Origin: Alviniconcha marisindica
Lineage: Eukaryota > Mollusca > Gastropoda > Provannidae
Direction of reading: 5' to 3'
NCBI GenBank assembly: GCA_018857735.1
Contig: JABMCL010003048.1
Coordinates: 120,001 to 184,000 of the forward strand
DNA: 64,000 nt
How positions within the stretch are numbered: the first letter of the stretch is position 1; each line of letters opens with the position of its first letter. Below the pieces are notes generated by a model. The model did not search any database. It saw only the letters and a list, made by a program, of their open reading frames with translations, and was not told the DNA's origin. Made by a program: the position numbers and the translations under genes. This document shows, in pieces, positions 35,701 through 48,601 of this stretch.

Positions 35701-38700
35701 TCTTTTTGCAAAACAAAAACCCAGTGTGATGACATACACTGTACAGTTCAAAATGATAACATCGCCTGAAGGAACAATTAATAGTAATAATATCTGGAAT
35801 GAAAAAAACAGGAGGCAAAATAAAACAATACATATAAATACCGCTACTCAAAAAAGGGCACGCTACCACATCATACATGTAACGACTGCATCAAAGTCCT
35901 GTCAGGGCCCATTTCACAAAGCACTGAAGCAGAGTGAACATGACTGAGATCACAAAATCCCAACAGGACTGTGATCAAAAACAGAGTTCACATGACTCTC
36001 ATGAGTGGTGGCTGAAACAAGCCACTGAAGCAAGCCACGGGAAAGATGGGTGTGTGGCTCACCAATGTTGGCACAAAAGCAGCGATCACATGAGTGATGG
36101 CTGACACAAGTGAGATAGGGAGGATGTACTTATCACTTCGGGCACAAAAGCAGGGTTCATGATAGTGGTGGCTGAAACAAGCTGTAGGAGTGAAGGGAGT
36201 TGTACTTACCACTGCTGCCACAGAAACAGTTCACATGACCCTTATGAGTGGTGGCTGAAACAAGCTGTAGGAGTGAAGGGAGTTGTACTTACCACTGCTG
36301 CCACAGAAACAGTTCACATGACCCTTATGAGTGGTGGCTGAAACAAGCTGTAGGAGTGAAGGGTGTTGTATTTACCACTGCTGCCACACAGAAACAGAGT
36401 TCACATGACCCTTGTGACTGGTGGCTGAAACAAGCTGTAGGAGTGAAGGGTGTAGTATTTACCACCACTGCCACAGAAACAGTTCACATGACCCTTGTGA
36501 GTGGTGGCTGAAACAAGCTGTAGGAGTGAAGGGTGTTGTATTTACCACTGCTGCCACACAGAAACAGAGTTCACATGACCCTTGTGAGTGGTGGCTGAAA
36601 CAAGCTGCAGGAGTGAAAGGTATTTACCACTGCTACCACACAGAAATAGAGTTCACATGACCCTTGTGAGTGGTGGCTTGAAACAAGCCGTAGGAGTGAA
36701 GGGTACTTACCACTGCTGCCACACAGAAACAGAGTTCACATTACTCTCATGAATGGTGGCTGAAACAAGCCACAGGAGTGAAGGGTGTTGTATTGATCAC
36801 TGCTGGCACAAAAAACAGTTCATGTGACTCTTATGAGTGGTGGTCGAAACAAGCTAGAAGAGTAGCGGATGTATTTACCACTGTTGGCATAAAAGCTGCG
36901 TTGACGTGAGTGACAGCCTCATCAAAGTTTTCCTCATCCTCTGGCACTCCTTCCTCATTCACCCGTACACCTGCAAACACACAACCATGTACACCTGCCA
37001 GCACATAACTACACACCCGCCAACACACAACTGAGTAATCTGCTAACAAATAACTACACACTTGCCAACATCCACCCACATAACCTGCCAACACAGCCCT
37101 GTACACCTGCCATCATGCAACCACCAACACACAACTGTACATCTTCCAGCACAGAACTGTACAGCAGCAATCACACAACAGCCTTACACATGTTAAAATG
37201 CAACTGTACACATGCCAACACACAAGCATGTACACATACCAACACAAAACAACTGTACACTGGCCAATACACAACAACAGTTTGTACACTTATCAACATA
37301 CAAGTGATACAACTGCTAACTCATACCTGCCAATGTGCAACAACCATGTACACCTACCAGCACAAAACAACTCTGCACAAATGCTAAACAACTGTATATC
37401 CACCATCACAAAACTGTAAACTACTTTATATACATGACAATGTAACTGCTTTTAACACAACAACTGTAACCTGCCAATGCAACTGTACACCAGCCAAAAC
37501 AAAACAACAGTATACTTGCCAATGCACAGCTCTCCACCCACCAACACAAAACTTGTATATATATACACAAAACCCAAAACCATCATATACACCCACCAAC
37601 ACAACACCTTCCAACACACACGCAACTGTATACCAGCTAATACAAAACAGTCATGTACCTGCTACTACAGAACTGTCTACCTGCAAACACACAACCACTT
37701 ACACCTGCCAACACACAACCAGGTATACCTGCCAACACAGCAACTGTACCCATGCCAACACACTGCCATGTACACCTGTCAACACACAACCACTTACGCC
37801 TGCCAACACACAACCAGGTACACCTGCCGACACAGCAACTGTACACTTGCCAACACACTGCCATGTACACCTGTCAACACACAACCACTTACACCTGCCA
37901 ACACACTGCCATGTACACTTGCCAACACAAAGCAACTGTACACCTGCCAAAGAAAGGGAATCACGATTCTTTCTCTGTTCTAATTAGTCTGCATGTTCTC
38001 ACCTTTTCGGATCATTTCTTTCAGCTGATTTTTCTCCTTGTATGTTTTTGGCATCTGTCCGTCATGCTGAGATTAACAAAAGTACAAAAACAAAAACAAT
38101 TCCCAATCATGTAAGGACAAACAACAAAAAGGATAAAAACAACATCAACACACAAAAATATAGATGTAATGGACAGAACACTGATTGTAATTTTTTGCAC
38201 TTTTCAAGCAAGCAATACAATAATAATAATAATAATGAGTATTTATCTGTGTGCAAGGCACTTGCAATCAAAATACAAGTACATTAGATCAAAACTACTC
38301 TTCCTCTCTCACTCACACACACGCGAGAAAATCTGGCTTAGGTATAAAGCAGTACAGTTATGTAGATGTGCATTACTGCTTAAAGAAGTGATATTTGAGA
38401 AGAGATTTGAAAGTGGACAAAACAGAAGAATGACTAATGTGAGGGTGCTTGTTCCATGCACAAGGGCCTCAAAGAGAGAAATATCTTTGTCCAATTATCT
38501 TTGAAAATGTTGGCATTGTTGTACTTCAGCAATGGCTCACCTCACCATTTCCATCATTTGGGGTATTTTTTTTATTTCCTGGTTTCCACCTTTTGTTAAA
38601 ATGGTATCACCTCCAGTTGGATAGCTGTTAGATTATTATGTGCCATCAACCACACAGGGTCACCTCAAAACCAGTAGCATAACTGGAGATAAAACTTGGA

Positions 38701-41700
38701 AGAAAAAAAGAAAAGAAAAACTCCCTGACTATGCTCAGGTGTTGGCTTCTTCAATATTGTTTGGGGTTGTAGGCACTGCTGTTTTGATCTGTAGTCAGCA
38801 TGATTCTTATTTGGTACACAGACTCTTAATTAGTGGACACCACCCTCTGAATTGTTCCACAAACAGCTATTCTGACAAAGCTTGCTTACTTTGCATAGGT
38901 ACAGACCTGTATGCAACAGCAAAAAGTTGTGACAAATGGCTACACCTGCCTAAGGCCAGTGAATCAAACGATGAAGCAGATTTATCAAACTGAATAACCA
39001 TATTCATATAAACAGTATATTGCACACCTGGAAGTAAAACAAAAATATGCACTTGTAACAAACTTCCAGACTATGGCTAACAACGTATAAATATAACTGA
39101 CCTTTTGCTTCCATTCTTGCAGATATTTGTACAGGATGACAAGCCATGGAGTATGACTGTGCTCCTGAAATAAGCAAACTTTCAAAACAACAAAGGGGGA
39201 GAAAAAGAAATCACACCCCAGCAGCACACACAGGTAATCAAGGACAAAGAATTCCATTTTTTGCCGTTTCCCATCAACTGCCTAATATATGAGATGCCCA
39301 TGTGCATGAATAGCCATATCATGCATGTTCCCGCAGCCATAGATGACATGCTTTTTCTGTTAAAAAATGATACCCTTGCCATCCACTGCATTTTGCTGTT
39401 TACATGAGCTAATTATATTTGTTTGTTTTCCATTGTTTTCCACATTTGGTAAATGGCATCATAGAATTCCACACAAACTTTGTCTTCCCAAGGTAAGTAC
39501 TCATTTATGTTGCTAATTAACATAGTGTTATCAAAACTGAATCAACCTAATGAACCTGTAAAAACAAATCCAAAGACACTTTTTAATTGATACAATGACC
39601 AAAACATGGCTTTAAAGTCGAAAACTGATAAACGCATAGACCCTGAGTTCTTCTAGCCCAGGATTATTTTTTCACATACAATGCAAATTATGACAATAAC
39701 TGAAGAAACACAAATATGTTAATATGGACACACACACAAAAAGACACTATCTTCAAATAAGAGCTGGTAAAAGCACAAAATAGTTTTAAAATCCACCAAA
39801 TCTCTTTTAAATACACTATATAAAAGTATGATTACTCTCTGAAGAATGTTGTGCTTGAATTGCCTCCCACCTTTTTGCTCATTGTGTCCATGTTGAGGCT
39901 GTTGCAGAAAGCTGGGAGGGCTGGGAACGGCCGGTCCAGACGCAGGTCTTCCAGGGCGCTGTCTGGGTGAGACTCCACAACTGAAAATCACAACACTGGA
40001 TTCATCTTTGTGCCCCTGACACTGCAGTCAAACTGCCTGACCAAAGTTCTCCCCTTCCCTCAAACCACAGTTAGAAAACACTACTCTTTACAGTTCTACC
40101 TCTTAGTCATGTCACTTCTGTAGGACAATACCTCCACAATACACTTCTCTCTGTATTTCCTTGTCAGTGAACACTGCATACTTGTGTGTTCTTTCAGCAC
40201 CAGGCGAAGGTAGCCGATGAATCCATAGCAGCGACAAACCAGCAGTGGAATGTTTCTCTCCCACAGAACCTCTCCCAGCTGCAGTAATGCTCTGAAACAA
40301 AAGTGAAATCAGCCACTGCCAAGATGCCCAGAAAGAAACTGCGTAACTGTCCAAATCACAGAGAAGGAAACTGTCTAGCTTTATGTGGCTACCATGGAAA
40401 AAGAAAAGTTCTGTATACATTTCCATAACCACAGAGAAGGAAAATATCTCAATTCACATGACCACAGAGAAGGAAATTGTTTAACTTTATACATCCATCG
40501 AAAAGGAAATTTTCTCTACATCACCACAGAGAAGGAAAACAGCTTCCTTTACATGACCACAAAGAAGATAATGGTTTCACTTTACATGACCACAAGGAAG
40601 GTAATGGTTTTCTTTTTCAAGACCACAGACAATTGTTTTACTCTACATGACCACAGAGAAGGTAACAGTTTTACTTTATATGACCAAAGAGAAGGAATCT
40701 GTCTAGCTTTACAAAACAGTAACATGTCCACTTACTTTTCATGTAGGTTGGTGGCGATGACCACAGAGAAGGTGCAAAAGAAGTCAGGGTTGGTCTCCAG
40801 CAGTGTTTCAACATTCTGAAACAATCACATGACAAGAACATTTAAGACAGTTGTATGAATGCTGCACGTTATGAAAGGCTGGGGTGACTGTGGATGACAG
40901 TAACCATGTCCTTACTAAATATAACGAACTTCTTTCATCTGGCAGAGTGAAATGAATCACCTCACACCAGATTAATCCATTAATGACACAGAGACACACC
41001 CTGACATTTCTACTTCCATTACCAGTTTGTGAGTTTTTCACCAATCCATGTACTTTTATATTGTGGACTGCAACACTGTTTCATGGACAGAGGCTTATTC
41101 ATTGTGACCCCATAATGATACATGTAGATCAAACCCTTTAAAGTGCATTATATTTACACAGCTTGTTTTCGCCATTGCATCACACAGCCATACCGAGCCG
41201 TTACTGCAATTACCAATACCACTTAACGCAAATCCTTCATTTTACAGGGATCTGGCTTTGGGCCCTGCCAAAATACTGAGATAGAGTCTTTTGACATTCC
41301 AAATTTAAATCACACCGCAAAAATCTGAAAAAGAATAAAAGTGAGACTGTCATTCTACAATCTGAATACATGCATTGCCACTCCAGCATTCAGTCATTTC
41401 TCCTCATCCACATAAACACTCCATAACATACCCCCCCCCCCCCCCCCCCCCCCAGTATGCTGCACCCTCTACACCAGTGTTCAGTAGTTTGACTATCTCT
41501 TAATAATAGTAATTCATATTATCAGTGGTCAGTCATCTCAAGTGCCAAGTCACCTCACCTCCTCAACAAAGTTACCGGTGACATCATCATTCAGTTCCCC
41601 CAGCAGTTCTGTCGCCACTTGAGCTCGGGATTTGCCAATTGAGTCCACAAGCAGAAAGAAACTGAAATACATTGGACACAAAGCTTAAATCAAGGTAGAA

Positions 41701-44700
41701 AATTTATATATATATAATATACAAGTTTCCAGTGAGAAACAGGGAGCAGGGTAGCTCAATGATCAGATCACTGGACTTGTAACTGAAAGGTCACAGGTTC
41801 GAGTCCTGGCAGGATAACTTTTTTCTCCAGGGTCAACTTTCTGTGTTGACTCTTATTTGATTATCCATTCCACCCCCCCACGTTACTGCAGTAGCACGTA
41901 AAAGATGATCCCAGTCACTTTGTCAAAGGTCCAGGAGGCAGGTTACAGCTAAACATGCATGCACCCCACATATGTGGCTTTGCATGAAGTGATGTGACAA
42001 GATGCATGGTTGTATGATGTACACAGAATGCACCGAGACAGCAGCAGGTTGACATGGCACCATCCATGTGATAACCAAAAACAGCACTATAAGTACACCA
42101 CTTTGGTGGATATTCAAAACACACTGTAAACAGCTACAGTCATTCATTCAGAATCACATGCAACAACAATGCAGTGAGTCTACTCAAGAGTGGAGACTAG
42201 CGCTATATAAAAACAACAACAGTGAGGTACTTGCAGTAAGTTACCAATACTACCATGGTTGCAGAAACTGAGGTCCCTCTGCTGAGAATACAGAGCTATC
42301 AAAGGTTCCCTATTTTGAGCCTGGGATAGGTCAAAATACAGAATAACATAACTACACGATACTTATGTATACATTCTACCTATAGCTTAGCATGCTGTGC
42401 TTACTGCTGCTGTGCTAGAGCTTCCTTTCTAATTTGCCCTGATATAACCATACTGGTTGACTGGGCATAAAACATCAAGTTACTTCCTTCCTTCCTTTCT
42501 AAGGTCTAGTCATTTAGTCAGATTAATTTTTAATCCCAGTTTAGTCAGATTCACCTTTTTTCACTACTTGAAGTACTTTTCAAGGATTTTACTTGTTAGT
42601 GGCTGAAATCATTTTTTCATTCAGTCAGTCAGTGGTATGCCTCTTCCTGTATTTTTGTATTTTTTTGTATTTTTTTAAATGAAGTACACAGTTTGGAGCA
42701 AACTGGAGATAGAATGGGTTTGGTCTGGCCTGCCATTTAAATTAAGATACACAGATATTTCATGAAAAACAAAAACAAACAAAAAACAATAACATTGTTA
42801 ACAAATTCTCCTAAACTGCTCACGGCTAAATGTATCTATGTAGTCCCAAGTTCTTTCCCCTGATACAGTTTACAGATTTAATGATTTATGTCACTGAATC
42901 ATTGATCTAGCAAACTTAACACTGTACCACTAACACTAACAGTGATCATGCTAGCCATTTTTCAAACTGGTGTGACATCAGTAAGGTGGCAAAAGTGGTT
43001 CACAGAAATCAGCAAGTCATTGTAACCTGTCAGATATATATGGGCATCTGTACTATACTACTAGAGCTCTATACTAGCAACCATCCTGCTCCCTACCCCA
43101 TCTAGAACACTTGTATGTATACACAGACACAGAATTCATGCATACTTTCTCTCTCTGTCTCTCCATGTGTGTGTCTTTCTCTGAACCACATTTATTTTCA
43201 TTCATTTATTTATTTATTTTAAAGAGAGAGAAAAAAGAGAACAAGTCAAACAAAATAACTGCCAGTAAATGCTGATCTTAACCAGTAAATTACCAGAAAT
43301 TACTGGTTAATGCAAACCCTGCAGTAACAGTGCTAACACTCAGAAACTTACTGAGGGGCAGTGACCATAATGTTATTATTACCAGTTTAACATCATTTGA
43401 AACAAGTCAGTAAAGGGAATCAGTGAATGTGACTGCTGTGTATACTGGATCTTGCAGACAGTGCACACACACCAGACCTAGCCAAAGACAAAGTCAGGTA
43501 ACAACCTGATCTTGTGAAAAGTTCAAAAACTGTGCATTCGCTTTTGAGAGAAGGGTTTACTATATATATTATATTATATATATATATGACTTAGTGCCAA
43601 AAGGTGTGCAAGAAGAGGACAGAGGTACTAGAAAATAAAGTTGACAGGATGTGAGTGAGTAATGCATTTTTTGAATGAACACATGTGAAGTCATCCACCA
43701 GTGAAGGGAGAAGGCAGTGCTGCTCTTCGTTCCTGAGAAATTTGACTTTCAGTGTGATTTGTGACAAGATGTTGAACATTACACATTACAACAAGCCCAC
43801 ATCACTGTGCTGCTAATCATGTGAAAACTCAACTGATCTTACAAGATGTGATCCACATGAGTATTACCAAGTAAACTGTTGTTGTTCTGTGTCACACAGA
43901 ACAGCATGCTACGCATAGTTTGTTGCAATACATAACGTTCAACATACAGCCAATCTTGAACATTTTTAAATGAATAAAAAGCAACACATTTTGAATCATA
44001 AACAGTTATTCTTTAATAGAACAATATGTGACAAGGAAGATTTGATGATTTTTTTCCCCTCAAATTTAAGCTTTCTTGACATAAACAGCAAATGATGTAA
44101 GAAATATGTCGTACATTACTATTTCAACAAGATGTACAATGCTGTTTGTTTCTTGATGAAAATGATAAATCAGTAACTTTTTATTACTGTAGAGTATAAA
44201 GACACATAACTATTTCCATGTGAACAGTTTTTGCTGCATTATTTCGTTGTAGTGGATAGCATAATATTAAACAGACGACATGGTACTTGTTTTTCATAAC
44301 AAAATAAATAATACTTATTATTTAACAAACAAGTAAGTGTTTTGTAAGAGAAAATGGAGCAAGTAAGAGTGAGTGCAACTTTTGCTGCTTTTGGGTGTCA
44401 CAGGAAAACACACAAGCAACCTGTCATCCATGCGTTTCTTGGTCATGTTGACTCGGGTGCCTAGGACAAAAATAGTTGAACAGTTAACTTCAAAGTGAAA
44501 GAATTAACAATAATAAATAGAAAAAATCGTAATAAATATTACTAAAAAAAAATCACAGCCAAAGAATAATGCTATTAAGATCGGCACCTTACATTTTTAG
44601 AACTCTAGAAGGCAGGCAGGCATGGTCACTATAATTATGTCGAACGTTATTATTTCCACAGCTCGTGTTGTAATCGTAATGTTCAACATCTAACTTTACG

Positions 44701-45829
44701 ACTTTAACCTGCGTAAATTCAAATTGTCTACCATATATGATGATTTGTTTGAAGACGTAGTTTGTAAACAAAACAACTGCGTTAAGCACAAGCAAAAAAT
44801 GTAAAGAGTATAATCAGAATATACTGTTTATAACCAATCTGCTGTCGCACATTACGATTTCAACACGCATTCATGTTGTAAGAAACTCGGTGAAAATAAA
44901 TTTTCGAAAGCATCTGAACAAACTTTAGATCGACAGCAACAAAAACTCACTCTCTATGCTAACATTCCGATACTTTTAAAAGATTCAGCATATACCAATA
45001 TAAATATCATCGTATAACCGGAAGATTTGACTAAATCTCCGATGAATGTTTAAATAAAGTTGAACATTACGGTCTTCAAAAATATTACCACACACCTTTC
45101 GCATATCAGAACGTCTCTTCCATGCGGCCATGTGCTAAAAGCAAATGACCCGGATGTATAACATGGCTGACCGGAAGTAGTGCAAAAGCGCAAAAACTTG
45201 ATTTTTTTCCTTTTGCTTGTTTAATTTAATACGTTGTTGAACGTTATTTATTGCAACAATTTTATGAAGAATGGCAAAATATATTTTAAAAACTACCCAG
45301 ACATTTGGCAGTAAAATAAAACATTGGCGCCTGATGCAGTGACGTACCACAGTGACTGGAGTAAAGTTTCGATGAAAGAGAAAGTCCGTTCTTCACTAGA
45401 TTGTCTGCGGATGCTGGTCATGAAACATTTCAACACACATAACGTTCGACCGAGAGATATTTCGGAGCCTCTAACTCCAAAAACAAAACTTAGTGATAAT
45501 CGATTTTATATGCACTGTGTAAAGCGATATCTCCTCTGTGCAAATCGGTGACTGAAGTAATGTTTTGATTTGTCATGTACGTGAATGAAAGCATCGAAAG
45601 CACTCACCGTGAGCGTGTCCGTTTTCAGGGGTCGAATTTTGTGGCGCTTTTCACTTTCAAAAAATAATATTTCTCCAGCTGCTCCAGATTTGGAGCTCAT
45701 ATTGTTTCCACTGTGATACTGACCAATTATGAACACACACACAAAGCAACAACAAGACAAAGTGTTTGAAACGGATTTTATTGACAGTCAAAAATCGGAC
45801 CCCCCATTTGCGCACCTTTTGGCACTAAG

Positions 45830-45890
<61 letters not shown>

Positions 45891-46692
45891 ACTAGAGCTA
45901 GTATAGAGCTCTAGTAGTAAATTGGGGTGGGAATATTTCAAAATTAGATAGAAGGAGGTTGGAAAAGATTGTAAAAAAAGCAGGTCATGTTGTGGGAAAG
46001 CCACTGGACAGTTTTAAGACTTTACATGAAAAGAGAGTGTACAGAAAACTAACGCAAATATTAAACGACCATACACACCCAATGAGACACTACTTTGATA
46101 GCAGACGTAGCAACAGGAGTGGAAGATTTTGAGAGTTTTTACGTTTAGGTTTGACAGAGAAAGCATCATTCCAGGAAATTTTGAGTTTACTATTAGTGTA
46201 TGCAGATTGAGAGAAAGGGGGCGTATGTCTAAGAGTGTGTATGTGCGTGTGTTTAATGACTTAGAATTATTGAGATATGTTCTTCGTTGTATGATCGAAC
46301 AATAGCTTTAATTTCCCACTGGGATGAATAAAGTATATTGTTATTGTTGTTACATGTTAAAAACTCACTTGTTGCCTACATCCTCTCCCTGCACTTTGTG
46401 TCCATCCACAATGGTGAATGACCCAATTCCTGCATAACAAACAACAGACACAACACTGTCAGCAACGTATAACACTTAACAGTGCAACTCTGACAATAGT
46501 AAGAGTTTGCAACACATCACTAAAAAATGTTGATAATAATTCAAACTGTTTGCGAACAAAAATAAGAGGGAAAAAATATTGAACAAGATTGTATCATTGT
46601 ATGTGTGCAAGTGTGTATTAAACTATTATTATTATCTAACAAGTAACCTGATCATAAATTATTGTTTGTATGACACTGACACTGTAATAGAG

Positions 46693-46761
<69 letters not shown>

Positions 46762-48439
46762 ATGCATGCATGCGTGCATATTGTATGTATGTGCAGGTGC
46801 TCTGGATTTTTTTTTTAAATGGGTTGTGTTACTAAGTACTACTACTACTACTAAGCACTACTACTACTAGTTACTTGTTAGTAATCAGGGTTCCCCATTT
46901 TTCACATTCTAGGGGGTGGACTTAACCTGAAATGCAATTTAAAAGGGTATTCTCACCATCTTCCAAACATTCTAAAGGGTATCCTTTAAAACAAAATTGA
47001 AGGAAAAACAACAACAACAACATTATACACACACACACTGACACACACATGAGGGTGGAAGGAGAGAATCTGTAATCAACACAAGTCAACAAAATTTTGA
47101 AATGTGTGTTACGGCTCCCAATTTTTCTGTGAGTGTTTTTACATGAATCAGACCATCAAAATTTGAATCCAGGTAAACACAAAGGCCAGAGCTTGGAGTA
47201 AAGTGCTATTACAGAAATCTCAATTTTCTTCAGAGCGAATTTTTGCATGGGAATTCAGTGCTGCTTTTAAGGCAGAGAATCCTAGTTGTCCCTTTTTTTT
47301 TCATCTATTGTAGATGTTGAATGCTCACAGTTTACTGAAGCTGGTACAACTACAAATGTGTTTTCGTATGCTTAATTGTTGGCGCATAACAGCAGATCAC
47401 TTTGGTGCAAACACACCATTTCATTGTCTGGCTGTTCTCGTAGAACAGCCAAGTCAACTCATTTAGCAATGCTCTCCTAAAACACTATGAACTACAAGTC
47501 TTACTTTCTACTGTAGGCTTACTTAGTTCAGTTCACTGGTTGAATAAATGCATCAGCTAAATCTCTGGGTGCTTTTGGTTTTGGTTTGGCATACTGATTA
47601 CTGAATTAGCCATGCCTTCTATGAAAAATATGCACACAACATTTACATTCACTTACATTTTACAGTTTGCCTAATTGGATAAAGTGAAAGGCAACAGCCA
47701 ATGAACAGTGAGGGAAAAAAATTAAGTCAATGATTGATAACACATTTTGACACTGCATGTGAGCTAGTTTCATTGTTTGTTCCACTGCAGCTTCAAAAAT
47801 GTGTTACATTCGTTACATTGGATTTTTTTGTCTTGCTGAACAATTGGTGGTCATCATCACCTGCTAGACAGATGTTTAACTTTAAGTGGCATTTTCACTC
47901 ATTACTACAGAGATTTTAGGTGGCATTTTCACTTCAATTTTCATTTCATTTTCATTTTCATTTCAATGGTCATTTTCAAACACAGAATGGAACCTGGAAG
48001 TCTCAAGGGTGAATTTGAGGTCCTACTCCTAGTGCATGAATATGTAGAGATTGGGTTTTGGGGGGAGCCCTGGTATTAACAGAAATAGGAAAACTGCTAG
48101 CACTACATACTAACCAGGCAGTATGACATTTTTTAGGATCTCGGTGCCTGTTGCTGTGGCGTTGATGAGACAAACCCTGGAAGTCTCCAGTGCTGACTGA
48201 CCATGGTCTCCCCACAACCTGCATAATACATAAAATGACAGTGTGATCCCCCTCCGTCTCCACAATTTACAAAACGACAATTTGCCCCCCCCCCCCCCCC
48301 CCCCCCAAGTCTGCACAATTCACAAAATGATTCACCAAATCTGCACAATTTACAAAAGATTCACCATGCTCTCTCCCCACGTCTGCATTTTTTGACAATT
48401 AGAACTTCAAACGGTGGATTTATGCACGGGACCAGGGAT

Positions 48440-48514
<75 letters not shown>

Positions 48515-48548
48515 ATGACATATATACACACACATGCAGGAAGGCACG

Positions 48549-48601
<53 letters not shown>

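Larger units (their letters stand above)
43058..45917. mobile_element. Segment bounded by nested inverted repeats in NAE1 intron 3
   Basis: The inner pair is GACTTAGTGCCAAAAGGTGT at 43587 and its reverse complement ending at 45832 (...GCACCTTTTGGCACTAAGTC), each next to TA repeats. The outer pair is TACTACTAGAGCTCTATACT, AGC at about 43058-43082 and its exact inverse at about 45893-45917. The inner distance is about 2.25 kb. A similar end occurs alone at 62462. This looks like a TA-targeting DNA transposon or derivative. No transposase was recognised; the interior is described in a separate entry. Confidence 0.55.

Noticed and set aside
41742..41815. tRNA gene with good A- and B-boxes
   Set aside because: Sequence cannot form a full tRNA cloverleaf by eye, and the identical head plus ~400-bp body at 53926 shows it is a SINE.
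44420..45131. Joining [12 protein letters not shown] to the MTKKRMDDR stretch as one small gene
   Set aside because: The visible donor and acceptor leave a stop in the joined frame. Without transcript evidence I keep them only as unresolved fragments.
46320..46350. AATAAA as a gene polyadenylation signal
   Set aside because: It is part of a LINE 3' end, on the strand opposite to NAE1.
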